Below are positions 27,054 through 36,339 of a stretch of 64,000 nt of DNA, one piece after another (position 1 is the stretch's first letter; each line of letters starts with the position of its first letter). A program made the position numbers and the translations under genes. Under the pieces are notes generated by a model. That model was not told the DNA's origin. It made no database searches and worked only from the letters and a program-made list of their open reading frames with translations. Location of the stretch: assembly GCF_020907275.1 (NCBI RefSeq), contig NZ_JAJJWI010000015.1, positions 1-64,000 on the forward strand. Direction: 5' to 3'. This DNA comes from Pontibacter silvestris (GTDB lineage Bacteria; Bacteroidota; Bacteroidia; Cytophagales; Hymenobacteraceae).

Positions 27054-29525
27054 ATGCACAAAACGTTTAACAGAGCCACCATAAATATGTGCAGGTTTAC
27101 ACTTGTACTTGTAGCTGTTTTAGGCATGTACGCCTGCAAATCCACAATAAGCTTTTCGGCAGATGAGTCGGAGATGCAGATAAGAAAAAGAACAGATTTT
27201 ACCAAAGACTGGTCTTTTCACCTTGGAGACCAGCAAAATGCTCAGGCAGCTAATTTCGATGATTCGCAATGGCGTAAGCTAAACCTGCCGCACGATTGGA
27301 GTGTAGAAGGAGAGTTCAGCAAAGACAACCCTGCCGGTACAGGCGGAGGTGCTTTGCCAGGAGGTATCGGCTGGTACAGGAAATCATTTGTCGTTAGTGA
27401 AGAAGATAAAGGAAAGTTGTTCTTTATCGACTTCGACGGCGTATATACCAACAGTGAGGTGTGGGTTAACGGCCAGTATCTGGGAAAGCGGCCTAATGGC
27501 TACATCTCCTTTCGTTATGACTTAACTCCTTACCTTAACTATGGTGACCAAGAAAATGTGATAGCGGTTAAGGTAGATAACTCGCAGCAGCCTAACTCCC
27601 GCTGGTACTCTGGCTCTGGTATTTACCGCAATGTGTGGATGGTGAAGACAAACCCAGTGCACGTAGCGCATTTGGGTACTTTTGTTACCACTCCTGAAGT
27701 AAACGAGCAAATAGCAAGAATAGCTATCAAGACTAAGATTGATGGTAAAGCAACGCAAAAGGATGGCTATGCTCTAAGCTCTGTTATTTATGATGCGGAT
27801 AACAGGGAAGTAGCTCGTGTTACGTCTGACAACCTACAGCTAAATGCAGAAACCAATGAGTTTGATCAGAACCTAACGGTGGAAAACCCTCGGCTTTGGT
27901 CAGTGGAAGAGCCATACTTATACAAAGTAGTCACACTGGTAGAGCAGGATGGTGAAGTGGTGGATAACTTCGAGACACCATTGGGGATCCGCTATTTTAA
28001 CTTTGATGTAGAGAGAGGCTTTTCATTGAACGGAAAGCAAATGAAAATATTAGGTGTCTGTAATCACCACGACCTTGGGGCTTTAGGTGCAGCCATTAAT
28101 ACCCGTGCATTAGAGCGCCAACTGGAGATAATGAAAGGCATGGGAGTAAACGGCATCCGTACCTCACATAACCCGCCAGCACCGGAACTGCTGGAGCTAT
28201 GCGATAAAATGGGTTTTATTGTGATGGATGAAATGTTTGATATGTGGAAGAAGGAGAAGAGCAAGTACGACTATAGCCATGTGTGGGATGAGTGGCACAA
28301 GCAGGATCTGCAGGATTTTATCCGGCGCGACCGTAACCACCCAAGCGTATTTATCTGGAGTATTGGCAATGAGATTCCAGAGCAGGGAGACAGTACGGGC
28401 ACGCTTATAGCCACAGAGTTGGCGCATATTGTAAAGAACCTTGATAAAACCAGGCCTATCACAGCTGGCTTAAATGAGCCCTACCCGCACAACACCATCT
28501 ATAAATCTGGTGAGCTGGATTTGGTTGGTTTCAACTACCACCATCAGGACTTTGAGAAGTTTCCGGAGACTTTCCCTGGAGAAAAATTTATCGCAACGGA
28601 AACAACCTCTGCCCTGGCAACCCGTGGCAGCTACGATATGCCTTCCGACAGCATCCGCCGCTGGCCTTATAAATGGGACGAGCCGTTTACAGATGGTAAC
28701 GAAGACTTGACCGTTTCAGCTTATGATAACGTAAGCGCGCCGTGGGGCTCCACGCACGAAGAAACCTGGAAAGTAATGAAGAAGCACGACTTCTTGTCGG
28801 GCATGTTTATCTGGACAGGTTTTGACTATATCGGTGAGCCGACGCCTTATGGATGGCCTGCCCGTAGCTCCTACTTTGGTGTAGTAGACTTGGCAGGTTT
28901 CCCGAAAGACTCTTACTACATGTACAAGAGCGAGTGGACAAACGAAACTGTGCTGCACGTGTTCCCGCACTGGAACTGGAAGCCAGGCAAGTTAGTAGAT
29001 GTTTGGGCTTATTATAACAATGCCGATGAGGTAGAACTATTCCTGAACGGTAAGGCTTTAGGCACGAAAAAGAAGGAAGGCGATGACCTGCACGTGATGT
29101 GGCGCATACCTTTTCAGCCAGGCACACTTAGAGCCGTTTCCAGAAAAGATGGCAAAGAAGTGCTGACGAAGGAGGTGAAAACTGCTGGTGCTCCTGCTAA
29201 AATTATGCTGAAAGCTGATCGCGAAAACATTAAAGCTGACGGCAAAGACCTTTCTTTTGTAACAGTAAAAATTTTAGATAAAGATGGAAATATAGTGCCA
29301 GGGGCCGACAATATGGTTAACTTTAAGATAGCAGGCAATGCCTTTATTGCGGGCGTGGACAATGGCCTGCAGACAAGTATGGAGCCTTTCAAGGCGAGCC
29401 AACGATCTGCTTTCCATGGCTTGGCCCTGGCTATACTTCAGGCAAAGGAAGAAGCAGGCGAGGTAACGCTAACGGCTACTTCTGATGGATTGGAGCCTGC
29501 CTCCGTTATCATCAATATAGAATAG
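27054..29525 (+). CDS. GH2 beta-glycosidase, beta-galactosidase-like
   Basis: The 823-residue protein starts with a short hydrophobic leader ending GMYACKS (Cys about residue 28), a possible but imperfect lipobox; ATG 27087 is an alternative start. The order is jelly-roll sugar-binding domain (KLNLPHDWSVEGEF, GGIGWYRKSF), Ig-like sandwich, TIM barrel, a DUF4982-like domain (VDVWAYYNNADEVELFLNGKALG) and a C-terminal bacterial Ig-like domain (about 715-823). Acid/base E440 lies in WSIGNEIPE and nucleophile E516 in FIATETTSA; their separation of 76 equals that in LacZ-type enzymes. Beta-galactosidase is most likely, but GH2 beta-mannosidase or another activity is not excluded. It is the first gene of the five-gene block 2. 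Confidence 0.88.
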   Translation: MHKTFNRATINMCRFTLVLVAVLGMYACKSTISFSADESEMQIRKRTDFTKDWSFHLGDQQNAQAANFDDSQWRKLNLPHDWSVEGEFSKDNPAGTGGGALPGGIGWYRKSFVVSEEDKGKLFFIDFDGVYTNSEVWVNGQYLGKRPNGYISFRYDLTPYLNYGDQENVIAVKVDNSQQPNSRWYSGSGIYRNVWMVKTNPVHVAHLGTFVTTPEVNEQIARIAIKTKIDGKATQKDGYALSSVIYDADNREVARVTSDNLQLNAETNEFDQNLTVENPRLWSVEEPYLYKVVTLVEQDGEVVDNFETPLGIRYFNFDVERGFSLNGKQMKILGVCNHHDLGALGAAINTRALERQLEIMKGMGVNGIRTSHNPPAPELLELCDKMGFIVMDEMFDMWKKEKSKYDYSHVWDEWHKQDLQDFIRRDRNHPSVFIWSIGNEIPEQGDSTGTLIATELAHIVKNLDKTRPITAGLNEPYPHNTIYKSGELDLVGFNYHHQDFEKFPETFPGEKFIATETTSALATRGSYDMPSDSIRRWPYKWDEPFTDGNEDLTVSAYDNVSAPWGSTHEETWKVMKKHDFLSGMFIWTGFDYIGEPTPYGWPARSSYFGVVDLAGFPKDSYYMYKSEWTNETVLHVFPHWNWKPGKLVDVWAYYNNADEVELFLNGKALGTKKKEGDDLHVMWRIPFQPGTLRAVSRKDGKEVLTKEVKTAGAPAKIMLKADRENIKADGKDLSFVTVKILDKDGNIVPGADNMVNFKIAGNAFIAGVDNGLQTSMEPFKASQRSAFHGLALAILQAKEEAGEVTLTATSDGLEPASVIINIE

Positions 29526-29685
29526 CAAAAGCTGCGGTGGCTTTCAAAACTACAGCCCTTCATCATTGCGTGGGAAATAAAGGATAATAATGAAGAACTA
29601 TTAGCATTTAGAGTTGCGGAGTAATTCTGATTTGAGAAGCCTGTTTAAATATGTTGCTACATCACTTTATTGTATAAGAAAAGAA

Positions 29686-31527
29686 ATGTTGAACTTTTGG
29701 TTTTTATCCTTGAAAAAAGTAGGGGCAGCTTGCGCTCTTTTAGTTTGTGTGACCCTGGCGCCACCAGCAAGTAGCCAGGTTATGTCAATCAATCTGAATG
29801 ATCTTTCTTCTTTCCAAAGCCCCGGAAAAAGCTGGCAAATAGCAGGAGACGTAACAGTTGATCTTGATAAGCCAAATAAGCTGAATGTAAGTGAGGGAAC
29901 AGGTATTCTTGTCAACATCCCGACCAAAAAGAATAAAGGCAAGGATCTCTTTACAGATATTGAACATGGTGATGTAGACTTGGAGCTTGATTATATGATG
30001 GCTAAAGGTTCTAATTCAGGTATCTATCTGCAAGGGCGTTATGAGTTACAATTGGCCGATAATTGGGGAGCAACGGGTGTTTCAGCAAGCAGTAATGGTG
30101 GCGTGTATGAGCGTTGGGATGAGAGCCGTCCGAAGGGGCAGCAGGGCTATCAGGGGTATGCACCGCGCCAAAATGCAGGACGTGCCCCGGGCCTGTGGCA
30201 ACACCTGAAAATTTCTTTTCAGGCACCACGCTTCGATGCCAGTGGTAACAAAACAGAGAATGCCAAGCTACTACGTGTAGAACTCAATGGTGTGGCAATA
30301 CACGAGAACATAGAACTTTTCGGCCCTACACGCGGTGCCACTAGTAACGAAGAAAAAGCAATGGGTCCGCTGCGCCTGCAAGGCGACCACGGCGCAGTAG
30401 CTTTTCGCAATATCAAAGTAACTCACTACAACAAACCTCGTCCAGAGCTTAAGAATATCTCTTATATAGTGTACGGAGGCAGATATGAGCAGGAACCACA
30501 GTACGATAGCATACCTCCAGAGGCGGAAGGAACATCTGGTATTCTGACATCAAACTTAAATACTACGGCAAGGCGATTCCTGATTCGGTACACAGGCACA
30601 TTGGTTGTTAAAGAAGCAGGTGAGTATACTTTTAATGTGGAAACCCCTGGAGGTTCGGGTCTGGTAAGAGTTAACAAGCAGGAGGTAGTACCTATGCGTG
30701 CCTGGAACGGGAAAGGGACCGTAGCATTGCCCGCCGGTGAAGTTCCATTCGAGCTACTGTATGCCAAGTACATGGACTGGGCTCAGCCTGCTTTAGCTTT
30801 GCGGGTGTCTGGTCCTGCGTTGCGGGAGTTCCTGATTAGCGATAAAGAGGTTGGCCTGGCAGATGTAGTAGATCCTATTATAGTAGATGCCCAGGAAAGG
30901 CCAATTCTGCGGAGCTTTATAGATTTACCGGGCGACCAGCGCGTGACGCATGCTATATCGGTGGGCAGTCCTGCAGAGTTACATTACACATACGACATGG
31001 ATCATGGTACTATTGTGCAGCTATGGCGAGGAGGGTTTTTAGATGCAACGCCTATGTGGCATGAGCGTGGCGACGGATCCTCGCGTGCACTAGGCTCTGT
31101 GCAGTATTTCGGAAAGCCAGCATTAACCGTAGCTAAACTTGCCTCCGAGCAGGAGGCTTGGACAACAGACACTACAGGAAGTGCTTATCACCCTAAAAGT
31201 TATAAATTAAATAAGAAGTCGGAGCCTACTTTCAGCTATGAGGTAAATGGAGCTATTGTTATGGATGCGATTAATGTTATTGAAAACGGCCAGGGGCTAC
31301 GACGGGAATTAATCGTTCAAAATCCTTCGGCTAATTTATATGTGCGTTTAGTAGAGGGGAACAAGATTGAAGAAGCAGGAAAAGGCATGTATCTGATAGA
31401 TGATAAATCTTACTATGTGCGTGTGGAGGATACAGCAGGGGCAAAACCAGTGGTGCGTAACGTGGCAGGTCACCAGGAACTGATTGTACCTGTACGTGAG
31501 AAGCTAACTTATTCTATTCTTTTCTAA
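29686..31527 (+). CDS. secreted DUF1080 (3-keto-glycoside hydrolase-like) protein with PA14-like domain
   Basis: I start at ATG 29686, which gives a clean signal peptide (cleavage near PPASSQ); upstream TTG starts add a non-signal leader. The product is about 613 residues. Residues of about 25-255 are a DUF1080 concanavalin-like fold with the hallmark SNSGIYLQGRYELQLADNW and GPLRLQGDHGAVAFRNIKV. Residues of about 270-390 look like a PA14 domain (YTGTLVVKEAGEYTFNVETPGGSG). The C-terminal 200 residues are not recognised. Characterised DUF1080 members cleave 3-keto-disaccharides after another enzyme oxidises carbon 3. The gene precedes a cytochrome-linked dehydrogenase-like gene by 20 bases, which supports such a pathway. 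Confidence 0.82.
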   Translation: MLNFWFLSLKKVGAACALLVCVTLAPPASSQVMSINLNDLSSFQSPGKSWQIAGDVTVDLDKPNKLNVSEGTGILVNIPTKKNKGKDLFTDIEHGDVDLELDYMMAKGSNSGIYLQGRYELQLADNWGATGVSASSNGGVYERWDESRPKGQQGYQGYAPRQNAGRAPGLWQHLKISFQAPRFDASGNKTENAKLLRVELNGVAIHENIELFGPTRGATSNEEKAMGPLRLQGDHGAVAFRNIKVTHYNKPRPELKNISYIVYGGRYEQEPQYDSIPPEAEGTSGILTSNLNTTARRFLIRYTGTLVVKEAGEYTFNVETPGGSGLVRVNKQEVVPMRAWNGKGTVALPAGEVPFELLYAKYMDWAQPALALRVSGPALREFLISDKEVGLADVVDPIIVDAQERPILRSFIDLPGDQRVTHAISVGSPAELHYTYDMDHGTIVQLWRGGFLDATPMWHERGDGSSRALGSVQYFGKPALTVAKLASEQEAWTTDTTGSAYHPKSYKLNKKSEPTFSYEVNGAIVMDAINVIENGQGLRRELIVQNPSANLYVRLVEGNKIEEAGKGMYLIDDKSYYVRVEDTAGAKPVVRNVAGHQELIVPVREKLTYSILF

Positions 31528-31547
31528 CATTAAGAGGGTTTTTACAC

Positions 31548-33524
31548 ATGAAGAATATAGGTAAAAAATTTGTGCTGAATGTTATGCTCATGGCAGCATT
31601 GGTAGCGGGCATTGGTACAACCTTAAAGGCGCAGGAGTCGCCTATGGAGGAAGACTTCTTTAAAATAATGCGTATAAGCTCTCCAGAGGGTACTTTACTG
31701 GAAGTGGGGGGGTTGGTTGTTTTGCCAAATGGTGATTTAGGAATAGCAACACGCAGAGGCGACATTTTTATAGCAGAGAACCCAACCAGTGCCCGTCCGT
31801 TTTTTCGGAAGTTTGCCTCAGGCTTGCATGAAGTATTAGGTCTGGCTTATAAAGATGGTGCCTTATATTGTGCGCAAAGAGGGGAGCTTACGAAACTGAC
31901 TGACACAGATAATGACGGCAAAGCTGATCTGTTCGAAACCGTTTATGCCTGGCCTCTGTCGGGTAACTATCACGAGTACAGTTTTGGTCCTAAACTAGCT
32001 CCTGACGGATCTTTCTTTGTGTCGACTAACCTAGGTTTTCCGAACCCGTGGTGGCATGCTAAGAGCCTGGCTCCCTGGCGGGGCTGGATGTTGCATATAA
32101 CCGAAGATGGTAAAATGGAACCTTGGGCAACAGGTATGCGATCGCCAGCTGGCTTGGGTATGGTTGATGGGGAACTATTCTATGCTGAAAACCAAGGCGA
32201 TTGGGTTGGCTCAGGTGGTATTTGGCATGTGAAGAAAGGTTCTTTTACTGTTCACCCTGGTGGCCTGCGCTGGACCAGTTCTCCTGAGTCACCTGTAAAA
32301 CTAACGCAGGAGCAGGTGTTTGCTAAAATGGATTCTCGTAATGAGGTCGATGAAAGAGGGGAGCCCGTAAAGCCTGAGAACAGGCAGAACGAGGAGTTTG
32401 TCACGATGTTCGACATGAAGAAGCAGTTCCCGGAGCTACAATTGCCGGCTGTCTGGCTGCCACATGGTATCTATGGCATCTCTAATTCTGAGATAATTAA
32501 GATTCCGGAAGGAAACTTTGGCCCTTTTGAAGGACAACTGCTGGTAGGGGACCAGGGGCAGAGCAAAATAATGCGTGTGGTGCTGGAAAAAGTAAACGGG
32601 GAATACCAGGGCGTGGCTTTTGATTTCCGTAGTGGGTTTCAGTCGGGTGTGTTAAGAATGGATTGGGCAAAAGATGGCTCCTTATTTATAGGTGAAACAA
32701 ACCGGGGTTGGGGCTCTGCTGGTGAGGCCAACGAAGGCTTACAGCGCCTGGTATGGAACAATAAGGTTCCATTTGAGATGAGAACAGTGCGTGCCATGCC
32801 TGATGGTTTTGAAGTTGAGTTTACGGCGCCTGTAGATAAAAAGTCAGCAGAGGATGTAGCCTCTTATGCTGTAGAAAGCTTCATCTATAAGTACCATGCT
32901 GTATACGGTAGCCCAACAGTTAACCAGAAACAATTGCCGGTAAAGGGGGTAAAGCTGTCTGATGATGGTATGAAAGCACGAATTGTAGTAGATGGCTTGC
33001 GCGAAGGCTATATTCATTTACTGAAGTTAGATGGTGTGCGGGCTAAGGAAAATTACTATACACTGGTACATCCATTTGGTTATTACACGTTAAATAGCAT
33101 TCCTGATGGTGAAAAGCTGGCATTGACAGAGATAAGTACCCGAAACTCAGCTGAGGAGGCTAAGCGAAGAGCCGCCGCCGCAAAGGCTACAAAAAAGACT
33201 GTTGCAAAAGCTTCAACAAAAGCAGCCTCTAAAAAAGTATCTGCTAAGACTGCTCCAGTTAAAGAAGCTTTAACCTTTGATGATGTGAAACCATTGTTGG
33301 CTAAAAACACGTGTCTAGCTTGCCACAATGCAGATAAAAAACAGGTAGGGCCAGCTTTTAAAGACGTTGCGAAGCGTAAGTATACCAATAGCCAGATTGT
33401 AGAGCTGATACATACTCCTAAGCCTGATAACTGGCCAGGGTATGCTACGCCTATGCCGCCAATGCCCCAGGTGCCCAAAGATGAGGCGCTTAAAATTGCC
33501 GCCTGGATCAACACATTAAACTAG
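31548..33524 (+). CDS. beta-propeller dehydrogenase-like protein fused to cytochrome c
   Basis: This 658-residue protein has a signal peptide (cleavage near LKAQE). Residues of about 35-430 form a sugar/sorbosone-dehydrogenase-like beta-propeller (LEVGGLVVLPNGDLGIATRRGDIF, SPAGLGMVDGELFYAENQGDW, VWLPHGIYGIS). An extra domain is followed by a lysine/alanine-rich linker (about 530-570). The C-terminal monohaem cytochrome c has C589-x-x-C592-H593 (CLACH) and a probable Met ligand in MPPMPQVP. It should work in the periplasm, passing electrons from a carbohydrate or related substrate to the respiratory chain through its own haem. Whether the propeller binds PQQ or is only a binding module cannot be settled by eye. 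Two DUF1080 genes flank it. Confidence 0.8.
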   Translation: MKNIGKKFVLNVMLMAALVAGIGTTLKAQESPMEEDFFKIMRISSPEGTLLEVGGLVVLPNGDLGIATRRGDIFIAENPTSARPFFRKFASGLHEVLGLAYKDGALYCAQRGELTKLTDTDNDGKADLFETVYAWPLSGNYHEYSFGPKLAPDGSFFVSTNLGFPNPWWHAKSLAPWRGWMLHITEDGKMEPWATGMRSPAGLGMVDGELFYAENQGDWVGSGGIWHVKKGSFTVHPGGLRWTSSPESPVKLTQEQVFAKMDSRNEVDERGEPVKPENRQNEEFVTMFDMKKQFPELQLPAVWLPHGIYGISNSEIIKIPEGNFGPFEGQLLVGDQGQSKIMRVVLEKVNGEYQGVAFDFRSGFQSGVLRMDWAKDGSLFIGETNRGWGSAGEANEGLQRLVWNNKVPFEMRTVRAMPDGFEVEFTAPVDKKSAEDVASYAVESFIYKYHAVYGSPTVNQKQLPVKGVKLSDDGMKARIVVDGLREGYIHLLKLDGVRAKENYYTLVHPFGYYTLNSIPDGEKLALTEISTRNSAEEAKRRAAAAKATKKTVAKASTKAASKKVSAKTAPVKEALTFDDVKPLLAKNTCLACHNADKKQVGPAFKDVAKRKYTNSQIVELIHTPKPDNWPGYATPMPPMPQVPKDEALKIAAWINTLN

Positions 33525-33580
33525 GACAAAGGAAAGTTAACGGTTAACCCTTATATTCAAAGATAAACGCACAGACAAAC

Positions 33581-34351
33581 ATGAACACAAGTTTCTTTAC
33601 TACAGGAAAAACTGCAGTAGTAGCGATAGCCTTTAGTTTTTTAGCCTACACCAATGCTCAGGCACAAGAGGTGCCTACTCCTCCTAAAATGGTGCCTGAA
33701 ATGACAGAGTTCTGGGAACCGGAGCCACGTGTAGTTACCCCAGGCAATAACAATTCTGCACCTTCTGATGCAATAGTGCTTTTCGATGGCAAAGATCTGT
33801 CGCAATGGAAAGCCAAAAGTGGAGGTGGAGATGCAAAGTGGCAGGTAAAGAACGGTGAGTTTACTGTTGGAAAAGGTGATATTTCAACAAAACGTAATTT
33901 TGAAGACTTTCAGTTGCATATAGAATGGAGTGCGCCAGACCAGGTACAAAGTTCCAGCCAGGGCAGAGGCAACAGCGGCATTTTTTTGCAGGACCGCTAC
34001 GAGGTGCAGGTGTTGGATTCTTACAACAACCGCACGTACTCCAATGGTCAGGCGGGGAGTATATACAAGCAGCATCGGCCGCTGGTTAATGCTACACGTA
34101 AACCAACTGAGTGGAACGTATATGACATTATTTATACTGCTCCTCGTTTTAAAGAAGATGGCGCTGTGTTTTCACCTGCTCGTGTAACGGTACTGCATAA
34201 TGGTGTGTTGGTGCAAAACGATGTAGAAGTGAAAGGACCGACGGAATACATAGGTCTGCCAGAATACAAAAAGCATGGTAAAGCACCTATTACGTTACAG
34301 GACCATGGCAACCCAGTTGCTTACCGCAATATCTGGATCAGAGAATTATAG
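33581..34351 (+). CDS. secreted DUF1080 (3-keto-glycoside hydrolase-like) protein, single domain
   Basis: The 256-residue protein has a signal peptide (cleavage near AQAQE) and one DUF1080 domain covering about residues 60-256: IVLFDGKDLSQWKAKSGG, GNSGIFLQDRYEVQVLDSYNN, GQAGSIYKQHRPLVNA and ITLQDHGNPVAYRNIWIREL are the standard blocks of the family. The length is normal for the stand-alone form. As in the larger DUF1080 protein upstream, it is predicted to cleave 3-keto-glycosides in the periplasm. A non-catalytic sugar-binding role remains possible. It lies 56 bases after the cytochrome fusion gene and 45 bases before the SGNH gene, in one apparent operon. Confidence 0.85.
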   Translation: MNTSFFTTGKTAVVAIAFSFLAYTNAQAQEVPTPPKMVPEMTEFWEPEPRVVTPGNNNSAPSDAIVLFDGKDLSQWKAKSGGGDAKWQVKNGEFTVGKGDISTKRNFEDFQLHIEWSAPDQVQSSSQGRGNSGIFLQDRYEVQVLDSYNNRTYSNGQAGSIYKQHRPLVNATRKPTEWNVYDIIYTAPRFKEDGAVFSPARVTVLHNGVLVQNDVEVKGPTEYIGLPEYKKHGKAPITLQDHGNPVAYRNIWIREL

Positions 34352-34396
34352 TATAGTCTCCATTTGGACTAAATTGTCATTACTATCATCAAAAAA

Positions 34397-35077
34397 ATGA
34401 GAAAGGCAGTTCTGAATTTCATAACCTTTAGTATAATGCTGTTATTATCTGTAGGGGCACAGGCGCAGTATAAAGTAAAAGTAGCTTGTGTGGGAAATAG
34501 TATAACAGAGGGAGCAGGGCTAAAAACAACTTATCCGCAGGCACTACAGGAACTGTTGGGAGAGGAGTATGAGGTACGTAACTATGGCATTGGAGGAAGA
34601 ACACTACTAAAGAAAGGCGATTATCCGTATTGGATCGAAGCCAAGTACACAGAAGTGTTGAACTGGAATCCGGATGTAGTCATCATCAAGTTAGGGACAA
34701 ACGATACAAAGCCACAGAACTGGAAGTATAAGGAAAACTTTGTTGAAGATTACGTGGCGTTAGTTAAGTCTTTTAAAAACTTGCCTTCCAAACCAAAGGT
34801 TTATATCTGTAAACCTCTTCCTGTTTTCGAAGATAAATGGGGGATAACAGAGCGTATAGTGAAAGAGGAGATTTTACCTGCAATTAATAAAATTGCCCGA
34901 AAGACAAAGGTAGAGACAATAGACCTCTATACTCCTTTCCTGGGTAAAGCTGCTCTTACTTATGATGGTGTCCATCCAAACGAGGAAGGAGCCGCTTTAT
35001 TAGCCAAGGAAGTAAATGAGGCTTTGATAACATTTAAAGAAGCAAAAGCTAAAAAAGTTTTAAGTAAAAAGCAGTAA
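34397..35077 (+). CDS. secreted SGNH/GDSL-type esterase
   Basis: The 226-residue protein has a signal peptide (about 1-23, AQAQ). The SGNH blocks are all present: VGNSITEGAG (block I Ser), YGIGGRTL (block II Gly), LGTNDTKP (block III Asn) and YDGVHPNEEGA (block V Asp and His). Its type is that of bacterial carbohydrate acetylesterases, so removal of acetyl groups from an acetylated glycan in the periplasm is the likely job. This fits acetylated mannan, but the enzyme's own substrate is not shown by the sequence. It is the last gene of block 2. The C-terminus is a short Lys-rich tail (KEAKAKKVLSKKQ). Confidence 0.85.
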   Translation: MRKAVLNFITFSIMLLLSVGAQAQYKVKVACVGNSITEGAGLKTTYPQALQELLGEEYEVRNYGIGGRTLLKKGDYPYWIEAKYTEVLNWNPDVVIIKLGTNDTKPQNWKYKENFVEDYVALVKSFKNLPSKPKVYICKPLPVFEDKWGITERIVKEEILPAINKIARKTKVETIDLYTPFLGKAALTYDGVHPNEEGAALLAKEVNEALITFKEAKAKKVLSKKQ

Positions 35078-35505
35078 TCTGAGTTTTAAATACTCTTTCC
35101 AAAGCCCTGATGAAATTTATCAGTTAGTTTCTCTATAACTTGTAGTATCTGTCTTGAAGACAGAGGTGCTGAAACTAGCTATAAAACGCTCCACGGTAAG
35201 CAGCGCTAGTACAACTATAAAGGTACTGAAGACGGGTATTAATTTCCAGGTTGGCAACGATTGGGATATCTTCCAGTATCATTTCCCTGGAACACTGATG
35301 ATGTTAAAAAGATATCAGAGGAAGTGACAAGCTTTAACGTTTCACTTTTATAAAGGCAAGTTTAAGAGGGCGGTCTAATAGCTGAAGCTTCAGTAAATAA
35401 ACAGTCAAACTAGGTGCAAAAAAGAGTTGCCTTACTACTCTTAATATTAAGGCCAAATGGAGAATTTATTATGACGTTCAGGTAATACTAATAGTATGTT
35501 TACTT

Positions 35506-35545
35506 AACAGAGACCTTGCCTGAATTTCCAGGCAAGGTCTCTGTT
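35506..35545 (+). terminator. rho-independent terminator after block 2
   Basis: A 17-bp perfect stem (35506-35522 with 35529-35545) with a 6-base loop is followed by T residues. It lies 430 bases after the SGNH stop. Confidence 0.75.
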
Positions 35546-35717
35546 TTAATGTTATGGTGTCAATAATCATTGGAAAGCTCTGGTTATATTATTCTCACAT
35601 TTATAAAGAAATTTAGTGATATTAGCAGCTTAAAACCTTTCACAGCTTCTAATTTCTTTGACTCTTAGCTCTTTTTGAGCATGTTCTTAAGCTGTTAACA
35701 TTTTGTGCCTGCATTTG

Positions 35718-35780
35718 AAACATTTGATGCCCTACAGTGCAGGGTACTATTCTTAACTTTAATGTACTAACATTCGTTAG
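35718..35780 (+). promoter_or_regulatory. predicted promoter with paired AAACATTTGWT-type sites (SusC2)
   Basis: The elements are AAACATTTGAT at 35718-35728, the -7-like TAACTTTA at 35754-35761 and the palindrome ACTAACATTCGTTAG at 35766-35780. The 27-base interval from TTTG to the -7 element equals that upstream of the GH31 gene. The first site shares the longer string GAAACATTTGAT, then one variable base and CCC, with that promoter. Confidence 0.55.
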
Positions 35781-36269
35781 ATGGTGCTCAGTATAGTATT
35801 ATATTGTTAAAGTCAATTACAAACATGATATAATACTAATAGATCAAATATCAGAACAAATCTTACAATCACTTGTTAGTTTGTAGGTTGATCCATTAAT
35901 TAGAATTAAGTTTATTGATAGAGGGAATGTTAGAAATTAAAAGATATAGCCAGGGGAAATCTATAATAAACAAAGCACCAGAGAACGGCCTGCTATATGG
36001 ACCTCTCCCTCTCACTTTGGCTACCGTTACCAGAAGGTAACTGCCTGATATAAAAGCGAAACATTTATCTTATTAAAAGATGTTGCTTTAACATAAGGTG
36101 TACCCAATACTAGTAAGCATTTTGGAAGAATATCTAAAGATAGTTTTAACGCTGTTGGTCTACCTTAAGAAGTAAATGTACAAGAGAGCAAAGAATAATT
36201 TAAAGTGCCAAACCTAGTATTAACCAATTAAAAATTAAAAAAATGAATGGAAACAGTATAAGAAGCTAA

Positions 36270-36298
36270 ACTTATTTGTACTAACTGTCATTTGTTAG
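36270..36298 (+). promoter_or_regulatory. second, nearer operator-like site before SusC2
   Basis: ACTAAC at 36280-36285 and GTTAG at 36294-36298 flank TGTCATTT, directly after CTTATTTG, a weak -7-like string. The half-sites match those of the 35.7 and 56.5 kb palindromes, but the spacer is 8 rather than 4 bases. Confidence 0.35.
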
Positions 36299-36339
36299 AA
36301 TAATAATAAATTTATTTAAATTTTACCAAAACAAAGTTT

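Larger units (their letters stand above)
35078..36339. other. 1.26 kb non-coding region before SusC2
   Basis: There is no convincing gene on either strand. The first 430 bases may be a long transcript tail or a decayed gene, because the first strong terminator is at 35506-35545. The second half holds two predicted promoter/operator regions for SusC2 (35718-35780 and 36270-36298), which implies a 5' leader of up to about 580 bases. Confidence 0.5.
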
